Of a stretch of 64,000 nt of DNA, positions 1-10,250 are shown piece by piece (position 1 is the stretch's first letter; every line of letters begins with the position of its first letter). A model generated the notes under the pieces. It saw nothing but the letters and a program-made list of their open reading frames with translations, searched no databases and was not told the DNA's origin. A program made the translations under genes and the position numbers. This DNA comes from Eledone cirrhosa (lineage: Eukaryota; Mollusca; Cephalopoda; Octopoda; Eledonidae), in the NCBI GenBank assembly GCA_964016885.1, contig OZ024743.1:15584972-15648971 (forward strand), in the 5' to 3' direction.

Positions 1-1088
1 TGCAAACTATCCCTAAAAGGTCGGGCGGAGGTGGCGAACGCTTACATAGCGTCCGTCATCTATTACCGCTTGACTGTCGTGCCTTGCCCGGGTGAGATCC
101 TCGCCAAAATGGAGCGCGCCCTCTTTTATTTCCTTTGGAAGAAGAGGTCTCCTCTGGTGAGGAGATCCATCTGCTGTCAACACCCTTTGAAAGGAGGGCT
201 GGGGATGCCGTGGCTAAAAATGCGTAAACACGCATTGAGGCTAAGGCACCTCCACGTATTCCTCACCGGTCAACCGGTGTGGGCCCCGTTTGTGAGGCGA
301 GCCTTCCCGAGGCTCGTCTCGCTCACCGAGCTGCAGTCCTGGGTGAAGCAAAGACCGAGAAAACTGGGCGACTGGCACACCGAGTGTGCCCAGGCGCTCA
401 CGGATCTCTGGCAGGCGGACCCGGCTATCGACGGAGACTCCACCTCGTCATTCTATAGAGGGCTGGTGGTTAGCGGGTGCGACGACGCCCTCGGAGAAGC
501 CCTAGGCATGGAGGAGGACGAACTGGCCAGTCTATTCGGTAGGACTTTCGGCCCGGGACCTATGGACAACTTCCAGAAGTCCTTGGCCTGGCAGTGCTAC
601 CGAGGGCTCTGCCCGTTCGGGATAAGCTCTACAGACACGGGCGCCCGGGTAGGGACCCCTCGAAAAAGATCTGTCCCAGATGCGTACGCGACGAGGAAAC
701 CGTCGCGCACGCATTGGTGCACTGCCCGGGCGTTGCCGATCTGTGGGGCTATGTCGAACAACTGCTGTCACGGGTGGGACCAATTAGGTTGACCACCGAG
801 TCCATTGTAACGATCAAGCCGCCTCCCCCCTTCAAAAATGAAGGAGACGCGGTCTTCCTCTGTGTAATAGCCATGGTAAAAGAGGCTATATGGTGGACGC
901 GTCTGAAAGGGCTGAGGTCGGACACCTTTCTCTCCGGCCAACAACTGGTCCTTTTCTTCCGATACCATTTCGGAAGAAGGATCAGGATGGAGAGAGAGGT
1001 GCTCCACTCCAGCAAGTTTTATGAAAGGTGGGTGAAAGTTGCGAGAATGGCCCGTGTGAATGGGCCTTCTCTCTACCTCAGCCTGTAG
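1..1088 (+). pseudogene. LINE reverse transcriptase, C-terminal part (5' end outside window, frameshifted)
   Basis: This is the C-terminal part of a non-LTR retrotransposon polyprotein, which copies its own RNA into DNA at the target site. Frame 1 is open from the first base, so the gene starts upstream of the window. It contains the post-RT region typical of LINEs (a run around VRRSICCQHPLKGGLGMP). The homologous reading leaves frame 1 near 600-640 and continues in frame 3 to a stop at 1086-1088. The frame-3 part has a zinc-knuckle-like motif CPRC-x8-H-x4-C, as seen after the RT domain in several LINE clades. Frame 1 continues to 792 only as a shadow. One indel therefore separates the two halves, and this copy is dead or sequenced with an error. 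The clade is not assigned; Tx1/L1-like is my best guess. The base composition is clearly more GC-rich than the flanking DNA. Confidence 0.75.
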
Positions 1089-1345
1089 GTGGAACAGAAA
1101 GAAGGGAGCACTCTCTCTTTGTGCTCCCGTGGAGAAGGGTCGCACACCTTTTTTCGGGGGTGTGTGTGACCCCAAAACGATCCCTCTCTATTGAGGACCT
1201 TCTTGTTATTATTTTGTTTGTTATATTTTTCTTACTCGATTTTCATGTAAACTCCCCCCACCCATGTACATGTCCCTTTCTTTTGTGCCCTAGTGGCAAA
1301 TAAACAGAAATCTGTCTGTCTGTCTGTGTCTGTGTGTGTGTTATA
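1089..1345 (+). mobile_element. LINE 3' UTR and microsatellite tail
   Basis: The non-coding stretch after the RT stop runs to a (TCTG)n then (TG)n tail at about 1308-1341. A simple-repeat tail fits a target-primed LINE insertion. An AATAAA-like signal lies just before it (CAAATAAACAG near 1296). Beyond the tail the DNA becomes AT-rich again. Confidence 0.55.
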
Positions 1346-2340
1346 TCTTCCTTAATACTTTTCTCAGTCTGAAAATAATTTTTATCTGTATTAACAAAAA
1401 TTTAATAACATATCTTTGAGTTTTTATTAATATATTATTTGAAAACATTAGATAAGTTATTTTCTTCTATTAAATATTCAGATCTATTTTTGTATGAGTT
1501 TATACTTCTGGCTACCAGTATATTTCTCCCCAAGACCAAGTATTTGCTATCAGTAAATCATACAACATGTAGTCTTACTAAAATGGTACAAGTTAGAAAT
1601 TATTTTAATTTATATAATCTAATGAGGTATCATTCGATACAACTTGAAGACTGCTCAAAATTAAATGGATTGATAACGCACATACAAATATTAAAACCAA
1701 AACTACAAATCGAGAGTGACGATAATAATTTATTGATTTGAATAAAATAGTATTATCTGTGAGTGTGCATATTTAAGTGAGAGAATGTAAGAGAAAAGAA
1801 AGTGAGATAGAGTTAGAGAGGGAGGGGGTACACACAGATAGAAACATAGAGAATGATTCACATTATTCGATCACATACAATTACATGTAATATTGTATGC
1901 TTTATTTTATTGATAAATACAAATGATATAGAAACATATATATATATATATATGTGCACACTCATCATTTATGTAGCAAAAAAAAAAAAATATTATCACA
2001 CATTTCTCATAATGCCATATCCACAACCAATACAAAATAAACAGTAACACAGTTAGGCATATCTTCATATTAACAGATACACACACACTTAAACAAGTAG
2101 ACATTACTGTCATGCATTTATTCCGACTAGGTAAGTAGGTATGTGTACCTAGATATATAATATAAAGGTGTCTGATATTGATTCTTGATAGATAGCTATC
2201 AATCAAACAGAGTAAAGCTGATCACTAAAGCATTATTATAGACATTATTGAAACAATTGGTTTGGTCTTCTTCCTAATAGAGTTCTTCACAGAAGAATTT
2301 GAACTATTCTGTTGGGAAATTTTCAATTTATTCTAAGACA
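1346..2340. other. AT-rich non-coding DNA, no gene seen
   Basis: The stretch is AT-rich with short (AT)n and poly-A runs (1938-1952, 1979-1991). A 100-codon open frame at 1439-1741 has no motif, and its composition matches the non-coding surroundings. I do not call a gene. Confidence 0.5.
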
Positions 2341-2420
2341 TACTGGTGAGTATATATATATATATATATTGTTATGCTTTGGGAGGGTCATGTTGCCAAT
2401 AAATTCAGAAACGATATATA
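2341..2420. repeat. Fragment of a Penelope-like element end between (AT)n tracts
   Basis: The sequence GGGAGGGTCATGTTGCCAAT here recurs at about 51599-51618 and, reverse-complemented, at about 53222-53245. There it forms the outer ends of the head-to-head PLE copies. A second piece (ATTCAGAAACGATATATAT) matches the reverse complement of 51524-51540. Both pieces border (AT)n. I read this as a solitary end fragment of that element family. Confidence 0.5.
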
Positions 2421-2489
2421 TATATATTATATATATATATATATATATTATATAGACGTACAGTAGTATGTACGTACGTATACATACAT

Positions 2490-2580
2490 ATAGTATGTAC
2501 GTATACATACATACATACTTACATTTAAGTGCCGTACTAAGAGTGAGAAATGTAATTTCGTTTCATTCTATTCCATATAT
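2490..2580. repeat. Dispersed repeat shared with 54818-54905
   Basis: A block running from GTATGTACGTATACATACAT through TTACATTTAAGT to GAGTGAGAAATG and TTTCATTC is repeated in the same orientation at 54818-54905 with a few differences. The family is unknown to me. The end of the block (AGAAATG...CGTTTCATTCT) can fold into a short hairpin. Confidence 0.55.
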
Positions 2581-2617
2581 TATATATATATACATGTGTG
2601 TATATGTGTATGTATAT

Positions 2618-3337
2618 TTAGAGAATTGGTCACAGGGTCATATACTTTGGTAAACGCCACTGCAGGCCAACCACTAATTAAATTCGATACAGATATAATA
2701 AGGTTAAACTTACTCGTGAGTGAACTGACGGAGAGCCGGTCGCCAAATAATCAGCATGGTAAATTAAATGTTATTGAGACACGAGTAAAATAATAATGAT
2801 GTCAACAGCAGAAATTAGAGATGAAATGTATGTTTATTTTTGTTGTAGCACAAATAATTGTTTCTACTTTTGGCACAAGGCCAGCAATTATTCCAGAATA
2901 TTACTGGTACTTTATTTTATCGACCCCGTAAGGATGAAAGGCAAAGTCAACCTCGGCGGGATCTGAACTCAGATCGTAAAGGAACGTAACTATGCTGGAA
3001 TGTATGTCCGACACTCTACCGATACTGCCAATTCACCGCACAAATAATGTTGGTTAACTTGTATGGTTGAAGTTACACATAAAAATGAGGTTACAAAAGG
3101 GAATGTGTCATTGCGCCGGAAATTCGGCAGGTTAAGGTGTAAAATCTCACCGTCACATGTACGTGTTGCTGGTTCCAAGTCCCAGGTGCGAGAGAGAGAT
3201 TTTCTTCAAATCTTCGCGAGTAATTTCTCTCTCAGGACGCGTTGGGATACATCCTCTTCTGCTGGCGCTGATTGGCTGAGCTGAGCCAAATCACGCACAG
3301 AGAATGCATGTGAGCCCGCGGAATGTAGGTCACTACA
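2618..3337 (-). repeat. 3' LTR (with nested SINE)
   Basis: It is homologous to 8004-8528. Without the 179-bp SINE and its second target-site copy it is about the same length as the other LTR. The outer end reads TAGAGAATTGG where the 5' LTR has TGGAGAATTGG, so the terminal TG is mutated here. The inner end (CACTACA at 3331-3337) is intact. Confidence 0.85.
2859..3037 (-). mobile_element. tRNA-derived cephalopod-type SINE inserted in LTR
   Basis: This is a complete SINE on the minus strand. The tRNA-like head is at the right end, with A-box-like GGCAGTATCGGTAGAG and B-box-like GAGTTCAGATCCC. The body includes CGACCCCGTAAGGATGAAAG as written on the plus strand. The tail TTGTTTCTACTTTTGGCACA is at the left. 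An exact 11-bp target duplication GCACAAATAAT flanks it (2848-2858 and 3038-3048). The corresponding site in the other LTR (near 8234) is empty, which fixes the boundaries. Confidence 0.9.
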
Positions 3338-3352
3338 ATACCCCCTTCTAGA
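3338..3352 (-). promoter_or_regulatory. Polypurine tract of the LTR element
   Basis: In element orientation the sequence TCTAGAAGGGGGTAT lies directly before the 3' LTR start TGTAGTGACC. A purine run at this place primes plus-strand DNA synthesis in Ty3/gypsy elements. Confidence 0.6.
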
Positions 3353-3702
3353 CGGAAGTCAATACAGATTATTGAATCAGCAAGAAAAAGGTTCATGTCT
3401 GCAAGCATTAACACAGAAAAAAAAATGTACAGCAAATGATGCAAAATGCATGAAAAGGTAACACTCTTCGCAATAAAGGGGCCCCAAATGCGATAAACAC
3501 AAATAAATTTTTTGCTAGGCACTGAAAATGCCACATGTAGCATAGCTATAAAAATGCACTAAAAAAATGGACTGTGTCAGAATTGACAACAGTCGTAATG
3601 TTACGAAATATAACATATATTGACACTGCCGTAGGCAGTCAAGAATCAAAAAGCAACACAATGAAATATACAGCAAAAACAATTGGAAGAAAAGAATACA
3701 AT
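3353..3702. other. 3' non-coding part of the LTR element
   Basis: About 350 bp lie between the integrase stop and the polypurine tract. I see no conserved frame. It belongs to the element by position. Confidence 0.5.
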
Positions 3703-5082
3703 TCAGTTTATATTACTGCATAGCTTAACGAGGCCAATGCACCCTTCGCCCAGAACGGGTCGTAGTTCTGTATGTTGATGGTGTGTGTGGGGGGGGGGGG
3801 AAGAAATAGGCGAATGTGGCAAAGAAAAAGAAGGGGGCATTTGAATTTCAAGTGTCATTGTGTCATTCTCCAGGTTTGCTCGTTTGAGACGATCAACGGA
3901 AACCGTTTCCCTGGAACCCCGAATGTCCAGTGTGAAATGTTTGTCTGTGCGAGCAAGCACACGATAGGGTCCAGAGTACGGCCGTCGAAGAGGGGGTCGC
4001 ACGGCGTCGTCTCTAACGAACACATGTGTCCACAAGGCAATATCCCTTGGGACGGCAGTTTTTACAGTCTGCTTCCTAGTGCCCATCGGTGGTAGATCCT
4101 TGAAATAAGAGTGAAGCCGGGACACGTGGGAAGCGGGGTCCTGCGAAGTCAGGTCAAAAGGGGCCAGCATTTGCCCCGGTAACGCCAGAGGAGTACCATA
4201 AACTAATTCGGCAGAGGAGAACCCAAGGTCCACTTTTACCGTCGACCGAATACCCAACATCACAATAGGTAGGTACTCGCTCCAACGTGAAGAGTCCATG
4301 GAAGCCCTTAAGGAGGCTTTGAGTTGCCTGTGGAATCTTTCCACCATTCCGTTTGATGCTGGATGATATGCCGTGGTTCTTATGCGAGTGGCGCCAATAA
4401 TTTGTGTTAATTCACGGAAGAGGTTCGATTCAAATTGACGACCGCGGTCTGTTTTTATTGTGGTTGGTACTCCAAAACGAGCGATCCATGCAGATACGAG
4501 AGTACGCGCTGTCGTTTCAGCAGTGATATCTGTCATTGGGATGGCTTCAGGCCAACGCGAAAAACGGTCAACGATCGTCAAAATATACGAATAACCACGA
4601 CTAATCGGTCACGGGCCGACGATGTCCATATGAATGTGACGAAATCTGGCATCAGGACAGGTGAAAGTTCCGAGAGGAGTTTTAACGTGCTTATAAACTT
4701 TTGACTTTTGGCAAGCGACACAGGAACGGCACCAAGCAGCAATGTCACGTCTCATATCAGGCCAGAAAAATCTGGCTGTTATGAGTTTTACTGAGGCTGA
4801 TACTCCAGGGTGAGAAATGCCATGTAAAGCGAGAAACACAGTTCGTCGATGTTCCACTGGGACTAGAGGTCGTGGTGAGTCCAACGAAACATCACACAGT
4901 ATTTGTCCGTCAGCCGTTGAGATCGGAATGTATTTCAGTTTGCAATGTACAAAGTCTGGCGATGTAACATCCAACGATTCGAGAGTGGGTTGAGCAGCTG
5001 CCATTCGATGTAAATCTATCTTTTCGGAAGACGAAATCGATGCGATCGGCAGGCGAGACAGCGCATCGGCCGCTGTATTCAA
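3703..5082 (-). pseudogene. Integrase part of gypsy pol, with in-frame stop
   Basis: The integrase inserts the element cDNA into the chromosome. The first segment (5082-4609) holds the end of the RNase H linker (NTAADALSRLP), then the HHCC zinc-binding domain (H-x3-H in HGISH, then CRSCVAC) and the first catalytic Asp in HMDIVGP. A TGA stop at 4609-4611 interrupts the same frame. The second segment (4581-3703) continues in frame with the rest of the catalytic core: Asp in TDRGRQFE and Glu in NGMVERFHR. The core triad is thus visible but split by one nonsense codon. The C-terminal tail after [13 protein letters not shown] resembles the short chromodomain-free tail of this group. The coding strand matches the gag-RT frame upstream at 5284-7641. 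Confidence 0.85.
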
Positions 5083-5283
5083 AGAACCCGGAATATGTTG
5101 AATGTCGTTCGTGAACTGAAGTCCAGATGTCTCGTCTCTCTGGGCGAGTATTTGTCTGCTTTAGTTCCAAGAGCAAACGTCAAAGGTTTATGATCAGTGA
5201 AAATGGTGAATGTTCTACCTTCAAGTACATGAGCAAAATGTTTCACAGATAAATAAATTGCTAATAGCTCCCTGCCAAAGGTG
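5083..5283 (-). pseudogene. RNase H segment of gypsy pol, frameshifted
   Basis: Read on the minus strand, another frame encodes the middle of the RNase H domain, including FTDHKPLTFA and GRELLAIYL. These join the end of the upstream frame (stop near 5284) to the NTAADALSRLP segment. At least two frameshifts are therefore needed, one near 5284 and one near 5100-5160. Two independent breaks argue for decay rather than programmed frameshifting. Confidence 0.7.
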
Positions 5284-7641
5284 CTATAGCGAGTTTCGGC
5301 AATTTAACTTTCTCGAAAATAAATCGAGTGGTTGCTGTAACCCCTCACACTTCTGCTGTAAGACTGCGCCCACGGCGCTATCCGAAGCATCAACACAGAG
5401 CGACAGCTCGGCGTTGGGCATGGGGTGGGCGAGCAAAGATGCAGTCGCTAACGCTTTCTTCACTTTCTCAAAATCCGCCAGGTGCGTTGCATTTAATGAA
5501 ATGTTCATATTCTTCTGTCGACAGTTTTTAAACATTTCTGTCAACGAGGACAGTAAGCTGGAACAATTAGGCACGAATCGCCTATAAACATTCACAAGGC
5601 CCAAGAATTGCTGTAATTGTCGAAGCGAATATGGCGGAGGCAAATCCAAAATTGCCTTAACTTTTTCCGGAAGGGGCCGAATACCATCAGCATCAATAAG
5701 ATGGCCCAAAAATGTTAGCGATGTCGAGCCGAAAACACACTTAGTGGCATTAACATGAACATTATATTTCTGTAAACTCCGAAATAAGATATCCAAATGT
5801 GTGGAATGTTGTTCAGGAGAAGAACTAGCAATCAGTACATCATCGATATACGTGTAAACAAAATCGAGAACACGAGTGACATCATCCATGAATCGTTGGA
5901 AAGTACTTGCAGCATTTCTAAGTCCGAAAGGCATAGTGAGGAACTCGAATGATCCGAAAGGAGTGGTAATAGCAGTCTTTGGAATATCCTCCTTTTTAAC
6001 CGGAATTTGATTATAAGCGCGGATCAAATCAAGCTTAGAAAAGATTCTGCAACCCTGCAATGACGATGCAAAATCCTGTAAATGCGGGATTGGATAACGG
6101 TCAGGCACAGTAATCGCGTTTAAGCGTCGGTAGTCACCCGTCGGTCTCCACTCACCAGAAGATTTAAGTACCATATGCAGAGGCGATGCCCAAGCACTTG
6201 TGGAAAGCCGAATTATTCCTAATTCCAGCATGTGGTCGAATTCAAGACGTGGAGCTTTCAACTTCTCTGCAGATAATCTTCGAGGACGTGAGAAAACAGG
6301 TGGACCTGTAGTGGATATAAAGTGTTCAATCACATGATCCGGACTAGCAATTCGTAATCTTCCTTGCGTCAGCTGTGGGAATGATTTTAACAAACTGTGA
6401 TACTGGTTGCCCACTTCAGCCAAGAAAAAAGCAGGTCTTACTGTGGCGATCTCCGGCTTTGAACCCTCGAACGATAGGCCTGTATTAGCATCACAAAGTC
6501 GTTGTCTGCGGATGTCAATCGACAAGGAAAAATGGTGGAGGAAATCCGCTCCCAAAATGGCATATGGCAAGTCGGCGATAGTAAACTTCCACTTCAATTC
6601 ACGACGCAAATTTTTAAACCGAAGAGGAAGCGAAATTTGCCCGTACGTTCGAATGGCCGTGTTGTTGATTGCTCGTAAATTGATATTTGATTCAGATGGG
6701 TTTTTTTTAAGATAACTGACTGGCCAAATACTTAGTGACGCGCCAGTGTCGACAAGAAAAAAATTTTTTGACTGCAGATCGTACACAAAAAGATGACGGT
6801 TTGGTCGAGTTTCCCAGAGTTCACTAGCCGCCCCTAGTGGCTCTGATTGGCGTTTTCTCCTATAGTTGCAAGGCGCCCGACTGCCAAAGTTAACATGATA
6901 CCAACAAATCGAAGAATTACTGCTGCCTGAAGTGTAGTGTTGGCGAGGAACAGAAGATGGTGGCGAACGGTACTCGTAGCGGTTTCGAGGAATAGCAGAC
7001 GGAGACGAACGGTACCTTAAACGTTGAGAAGGCTCTCTATGTTGTACAGTCAAATCTTCTACCTTTTTGGTGAGAGCTTCAATCAACTCCAACAGTTTGC
7101 TGTCGGCCACAGAAGAATTGCGTAGGGGGACGCAAGCTGAAGCCACATAAGGATTATGCCGATTGCTGTTCGAGTCCACCTCAAGTATTCTATCCGCGGA
7201 CGCGGCAAGTTGCTCTAACGACTCCCTCTCCAAACTATTAACCAAAAACCTTTGCGCACTTGGCGGTAAACGTGAGAAAAAGAGCTGCTTTATGAAGGGG
7301 GTGTCAATCCCCTGGGAGTCGCTCAACTCCCGCAAATGTCGCAAATAGGAGCTCGGCTTCCTGTCACCCATTTGAGCATCGTCCAACAACTCCTGAAAAC
7401 GACTCTCTACCGACTTAGTATTTCTCCGAAGAATTTCGTTTTTTAATGAGCCGTAGGTAACGTCGGCGTCCAAATCTGTCACAACGTCCTTCACCGAGAA
7501 TGCCAAGGAAACAGGTAGGCCATTGATCAGGACCTTCAGCTTATGCTGTTCTTTTGTCTTGGTTAATTCAAAGAAACATTCCAGCTGCGCAAACCACAAC
7601 TTGATGTCGCTTGCGAAGGACGGCAAATGATGTTGACTCAT
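5284..7641 (-). CDS. Gag-protease-reverse transcriptase of the gypsy element
   Basis: A single 785-codon frame starts at the ATG at 7639-7641. Residues 1-240 resemble a Ty3/gypsy Gag capsid ([12 protein letters not shown]). The unusual zinc finger CWYH..FG..APC is near residues 246-258; CHCC-type fingers of this form are typical of the CsRn1 clade, though the last Cys is not obvious here. Protease follows with DTGAS at 298-302 and a later ILGADFL. Reverse transcriptase spans about 460-660, with [26 protein letters not shown] and the catalytic YIDD at 598-601. The beginning of RNase H ([16 protein letters not shown]) is close to the end. The frame breaks inside RNase H. Gag and Pol are fused without a frameshift site, which some clades allow. 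The preserved length suggests a fairly young copy. Confidence 0.85.
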   Translation of the reverse strand: MSQHHLPSFASDIKLWFAQLECFFELTKTKEQHKLKVLINGLPVSLAFSVKDVVTDLDADVTYGSLKNEILRRNTKSVESRFQELLDDAQMGDRKPSSYLRHLRELSDSQGIDTPFIKQLFFSRLPPSAQRFLVNSLERESLEQLAASADRILEVDSNSNRHNPYVASACVPLRNSSVADSKLLELIEALTKKVEDLTVQHREPSQRLRYRSSPSAIPRNRYEYRSPPSSVPRQHYTSGSSNSSICWYHVNFGSRAPCNYRRKRQSEPLGAASELWETRPNRHLFVYDLQSKNFFLVDTGASLSIWPVSYLKKNPSESNINLRAINNTAIRTYGQISLPLRFKNLRRELKWKFTIADLPYAILGADFLHHFSLSIDIRRQRLCDANTGLSFEGSKPEIATVRPAFFLAEVGNQYHSLLKSFPQLTQGRLRIASPDHVIEHFISTTGPPVFSRPRRLSAEKLKAPRLEFDHMLELGIIRLSTSAWASPLHMVLKSSGEWRPTGDYRRLNAITVPDRYPIPHLQDFASSLQGCRIFSKLDLIRAYNQIPVKKEDIPKTAITTPFGSFEFLTMPFGLRNAASTFQRFMDDVTRVLDFVYTYIDDVLIASSSPEQHSTHLDILFRSLQKYNVHVNATKCVFGSTSLTFLGHLIDADGIRPLPEKVKAILDLPPPYSLRQLQQFLGLVNVYRRFVPNCSSLLSSLTEMFKNCRQKNMNISLNATHLADFEKVKKALATASLLAHPMPNAELSLCVDASDSAVGAVLQQKCEGLQQPLDLFSRKLNCRNSL

Positions 7642-7980
7642 GGTGTCACGTATTTGATGAATTGTTGGTGTTGGTTAATAGTTAGCCAGGTGTTGCTGCT
7701 GATGGCTGGTACTTGGTGGTAGCCGTTTTGAAATACTGCTAATTTTTTTTCTTTAAGAAAAAATTCTAAAGAAAATTTGAATAATAAAAAAAAATCATTT
7801 TCCATGAAAGTTATGACAGAAATATTGTGCAGGCCGCGTGCTTCAACAAATGGAATATTATGAATTTTATGGGCTTACTCTAAGTGAGTCTAGCTACCCG
7901 ATTCGAACATTCCAAATGTTAAGCCACTCCACATTGCCGTTAAAGCGAATGGCGAATTCAAATAGGCTGCGTTTTCATAC
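7642..7980 (-). other. 5' leader of the LTR element
   Basis: About 340 bp lie between the primer-binding site and the Gag start. No coding signal is seen. In other elements this region carries packaging signals, but nothing here proves that. Confidence 0.4.
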
Positions 7981-7982
7981 TT

Positions 7983-8000
7983 AATCGTCGAAGGTCACCA
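7983..8000 (-). promoter_or_regulatory. Primer-binding site, tRNA-Trp type
   Basis: In element orientation TGGTGACCTTCGACGA follows the 5' LTR after three bases. It starts with TGG, as expected for pairing with a tRNA 3' CCA end. It resembles the tRNA-Trp primer site reported for CsRn1-like elements (TGGTGACCCCGACG), with small differences. Confidence 0.6.
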
Positions 8001-8003
8001 ATT

Positions 8004-8528
8004 TGGAGAATTGGTCACAGGGTTATTTACTTTGGTAAACGCCACTGCAGGCCAACCACTAATTAAATTCGATACAGATATAATAAGGTTAACAAACTTA
8101 CTCGTGAGTGAACTGACGGAGAGCCGGTCGCCAAATAATCAGCATGGTAAATTAAATGTTATTGAGACACGAGTAACATAATAATGATGTCAACAGCAGA
8201 AATTAGAGATGAAATGTATGTTTATTTTTGTTGTAGCACAAGTAATGTTGGTTAACTTGTATGGTTGAAGTTACACATAAAAATGAGGTTACAAAAGGTA
8301 ATGTGTCATTGCGCCGGAAAGTCGGCAGGTTAAGGTGCAAAACCTCACCGTCACATGTACGTGTTGCTGGTCCCAGGTGCGAGAGAGAGATTTTCTTCAA
8401 ATCTTCGCGGGTAATTTCTCTCTCAGGACGCGTAGGGATACATCCTCTTCTGCTGGCGCTGATTGGCTGAGCTGAGTCAAATCACGCACAGAGAATGCAT
8501 GTGAGCCCGCGGAATGTAGGTCACTACA
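8004..8528 (-). repeat. 5' LTR of the gypsy element
   Basis: This 525-bp repeat matches 2618-3337. In plus orientation it runs from TGGAGAATTGG to GGTCACTACA. The inverted TG...CA ends are intact here. (AT)n follows at once on the right, so the insertion site was AT-rich. Confidence 0.88.
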
Positions 8529-8590
8529 TATATATCTATATCTAACTATCTATCTATTTATATATATATATATAGCATAAGTTAAACTAT

Positions 8591-8632
<42 letters not shown>

Positions 8633-8640
8633 TCATCATC
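8529..8640. repeat. (AT)n and TATC-type simple repeat
   Basis: The simple repeat lies between the LTR element and the 3' tail of the next LINE. A run of about 35 bp of (TA)n ends at 8630 and is followed by (CAT)n, which is the LINE tail on the minus strand. Confidence 0.6.
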
Positions 8641-9545
8641 GTTTAACGTCTATCTTCCACGTTACCATGGGTTTAGACGGGAATTGTCCCATGTGAGGCA
8701 ACATTGGTTGTCTTGCTCGTATAAGACTGTCTGGTGGGTTTTTTTGTCGTGACACCTACACGACCTCATTTATTTAGGACCGGATGTTGTGGTACCAACA
8801 TAACTTTACAGAGAAAGGGATGGTGTAGATGGGGGTAGGGGTAGTGGAATGAGGGTGTATTTTTGGTTAGGAGGTGCCTACTGACACTAGGTTTCGCTTT
8901 GTACTTACGCAAGGCGGGTCTTCTGTTTTACTGCGTAGCGCCAAAGATCTCGGTCCAGTGACATTGTCTTGGAGTGGTGTAAGTGTGTATGGTCAGAATT
9001 TATCAAACTGTCCCAGGTTTTTCTGGGTCTGCCTACTCTGTAGCTTCCATCTATTTTGATCGCCCTGCACTTTTTTATACAGCTGTCGTCTTTCATGCGC
9101 ATCACGTGACCATACCAACGCAGTCTTCTCTCAAGTACACAGCATCTGATCCCTCTTATTCCTAATTTCTCACTTAGTTCATTTATGCTTTGCCGTTCAC
9201 GTATATTACTATTACACATCCAACGGAGAGTGCAAGCTTCGTTCCTCTCCAGTCTGCGCATATCCTATGCACACAATGTCCATTACTGTTCGTATGCAGG
9301 CATCATACAGTCTGCCTTTCATTTTTAGAGAGAAACATTTAGCGGCCAATAGTAGTATAAGCTCTCTGAACTTTTTCCATCCCACTCTGACCCTAGCTAC
9401 TGTACTTTCAGAGCACCCTCCACCACTGCTGATTTTGTCACCCAGGTAACGCAAGGTGTCCACTATTTCTATAGAACCATCTGGGCAATGGAAGGAGCTA
9501 GTATCCTGTGGGCACTTGCTACTACTTATTGCACCTGAGCACCAG
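8631..9545 (-). pseudogene. LINE reverse-transcriptase C-terminus with GATGATG tail
   Basis: On the minus strand, one frame from about 9545 to 9212 includes TLRYLGDKISSGGGC and FSLKMKGRLYDACI, the thumb and post-RT region of LINE reverse transcriptases. After a frameshift near 9250 a second frame (9261-8905) carries RRLERNE, RLRWYGHVMRM and GRPRKTW. This order is standard for the family. The 3' UTR ends in GTTAAACGATGATGATG as read on the minus strand. That is the same tail as several short repeats in this window (17371, 46196, 61480). The copy is truncated at the 5' end next to the hairpin at 9542 and is not functional. Confidence 0.8.
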
Positions 9546-9610
9546 TGGAAACAGTAGCATAAGTTTAACTATACTAAGTATAGTTAAAATTATGCTACTG
9601 TTTCCACTGG
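9542..9610. repeat. 69-bp near-perfect hairpin
   Basis: Two 34-base arms, CCAGTGGAAACAGTAGCATA... and its complement, are separated by a single base. By eye there is one mismatch. It abuts a long inverted repeat on its right. Confidence 0.85.
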
Positions 9611-10250
9611 AGGAATAGAAGCTAGACAAACTAATATAAGAGAGGTTTGCTCATATCATGTCCCTGACTACAGCTTCTGAAATTAAGAAACAATACAATA
9701 TTAATTACCTTGATAAATTATGACAACCAATATTGGAAGAAAATTCTTTTATCAACAGGATTCTTTGGAAGTATAAAATAGTATTCAGTAGATCGTATAA
9801 AAACCTTGTCCTTATTGAAACAGTATGATACATCCAATAAAATGGATGTGTAGTTCAACTCCTAAATGAATATCTATATATCAGGACAACATATGAGGTT
9901 CGCAATGACGCTAGAAATAGCACCAATGTAAATTATCCACAGCAACACAACATCAAATTTATCATATTATCTTTATATACAGATATTCAATTAATAGTCA
10001 AACAATGTGTGCATGTTATTGAACACATCATGCATTTTGAGTAAGTACAACATATGTATACTATCTATTGAATATTATTTTCTACTTCCAAAGAAACCCT
10101 CTGATGATGAAGGAATTTTTTTCCAATATAGGTTGTCTTATTTGATTTAGATAATTTCTATTGTTTCTTAATTGCAGAAACTGTTGTTAGAGAAATGATA
10201 TGAGCAAAGCTCTCTTATATTGGTTTGTCTAGCTTACATTCCCCCAATCA
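9611..10250. repeat. Long inverted repeat (about 280-bp arms)
   Basis: The left arm (9611-9890) and right arm (about 9960-10250, reverse complement) align over nearly their full length. Shared blocks include GCTAGACAAAC, AATATAAGAGAG, TTTGCTCATATCAT, AATTAAGAAACAATA, TTCTTTGGAAGTA and TGAATATCT. Divergence is roughly 20-25 percent by eye. The arms start GGAAT and end ATTCC. No transposase is present. It could be a foldback element or a head-to-head pair of one unknown repeat. Confidence 0.65.

Larger units (their letters stand above)
2618..8528 (-). mobile_element. Ty3/gypsy LTR retrotransposon, CsRn1-like, nearly complete
   Basis: Two long direct repeats flank gag-pol coding remains read on the minus strand. 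The 5' LTR is at 8004-8528 and the 3' LTR at about 2618-3337. By eye the LTRs differ at about ten substitutions and two small indels outside the SINE inserted in the left one, roughly 2 percent. The LTR begins TGTAGTGACC in element orientation. A primer-binding site matching the tRNA-Trp type and a CHCC Gag finger (CWYH..FG..A..C) point to the CsRn1 group of Metaviridae. Target duplications cannot be separated from the AT-rich flanks (TATAT on both sides is possible). Frameshifts and an in-frame stop in pol make the copy non-autonomous. The domain order gag-PR-RT-RH-IN is that of Ty3/gypsy. Confidence 0.85.

Noticed and set aside
1439..1741. 100-codon frame as a small gene
   Set aside because: AT-rich with no motif, and composition equals the flanks.
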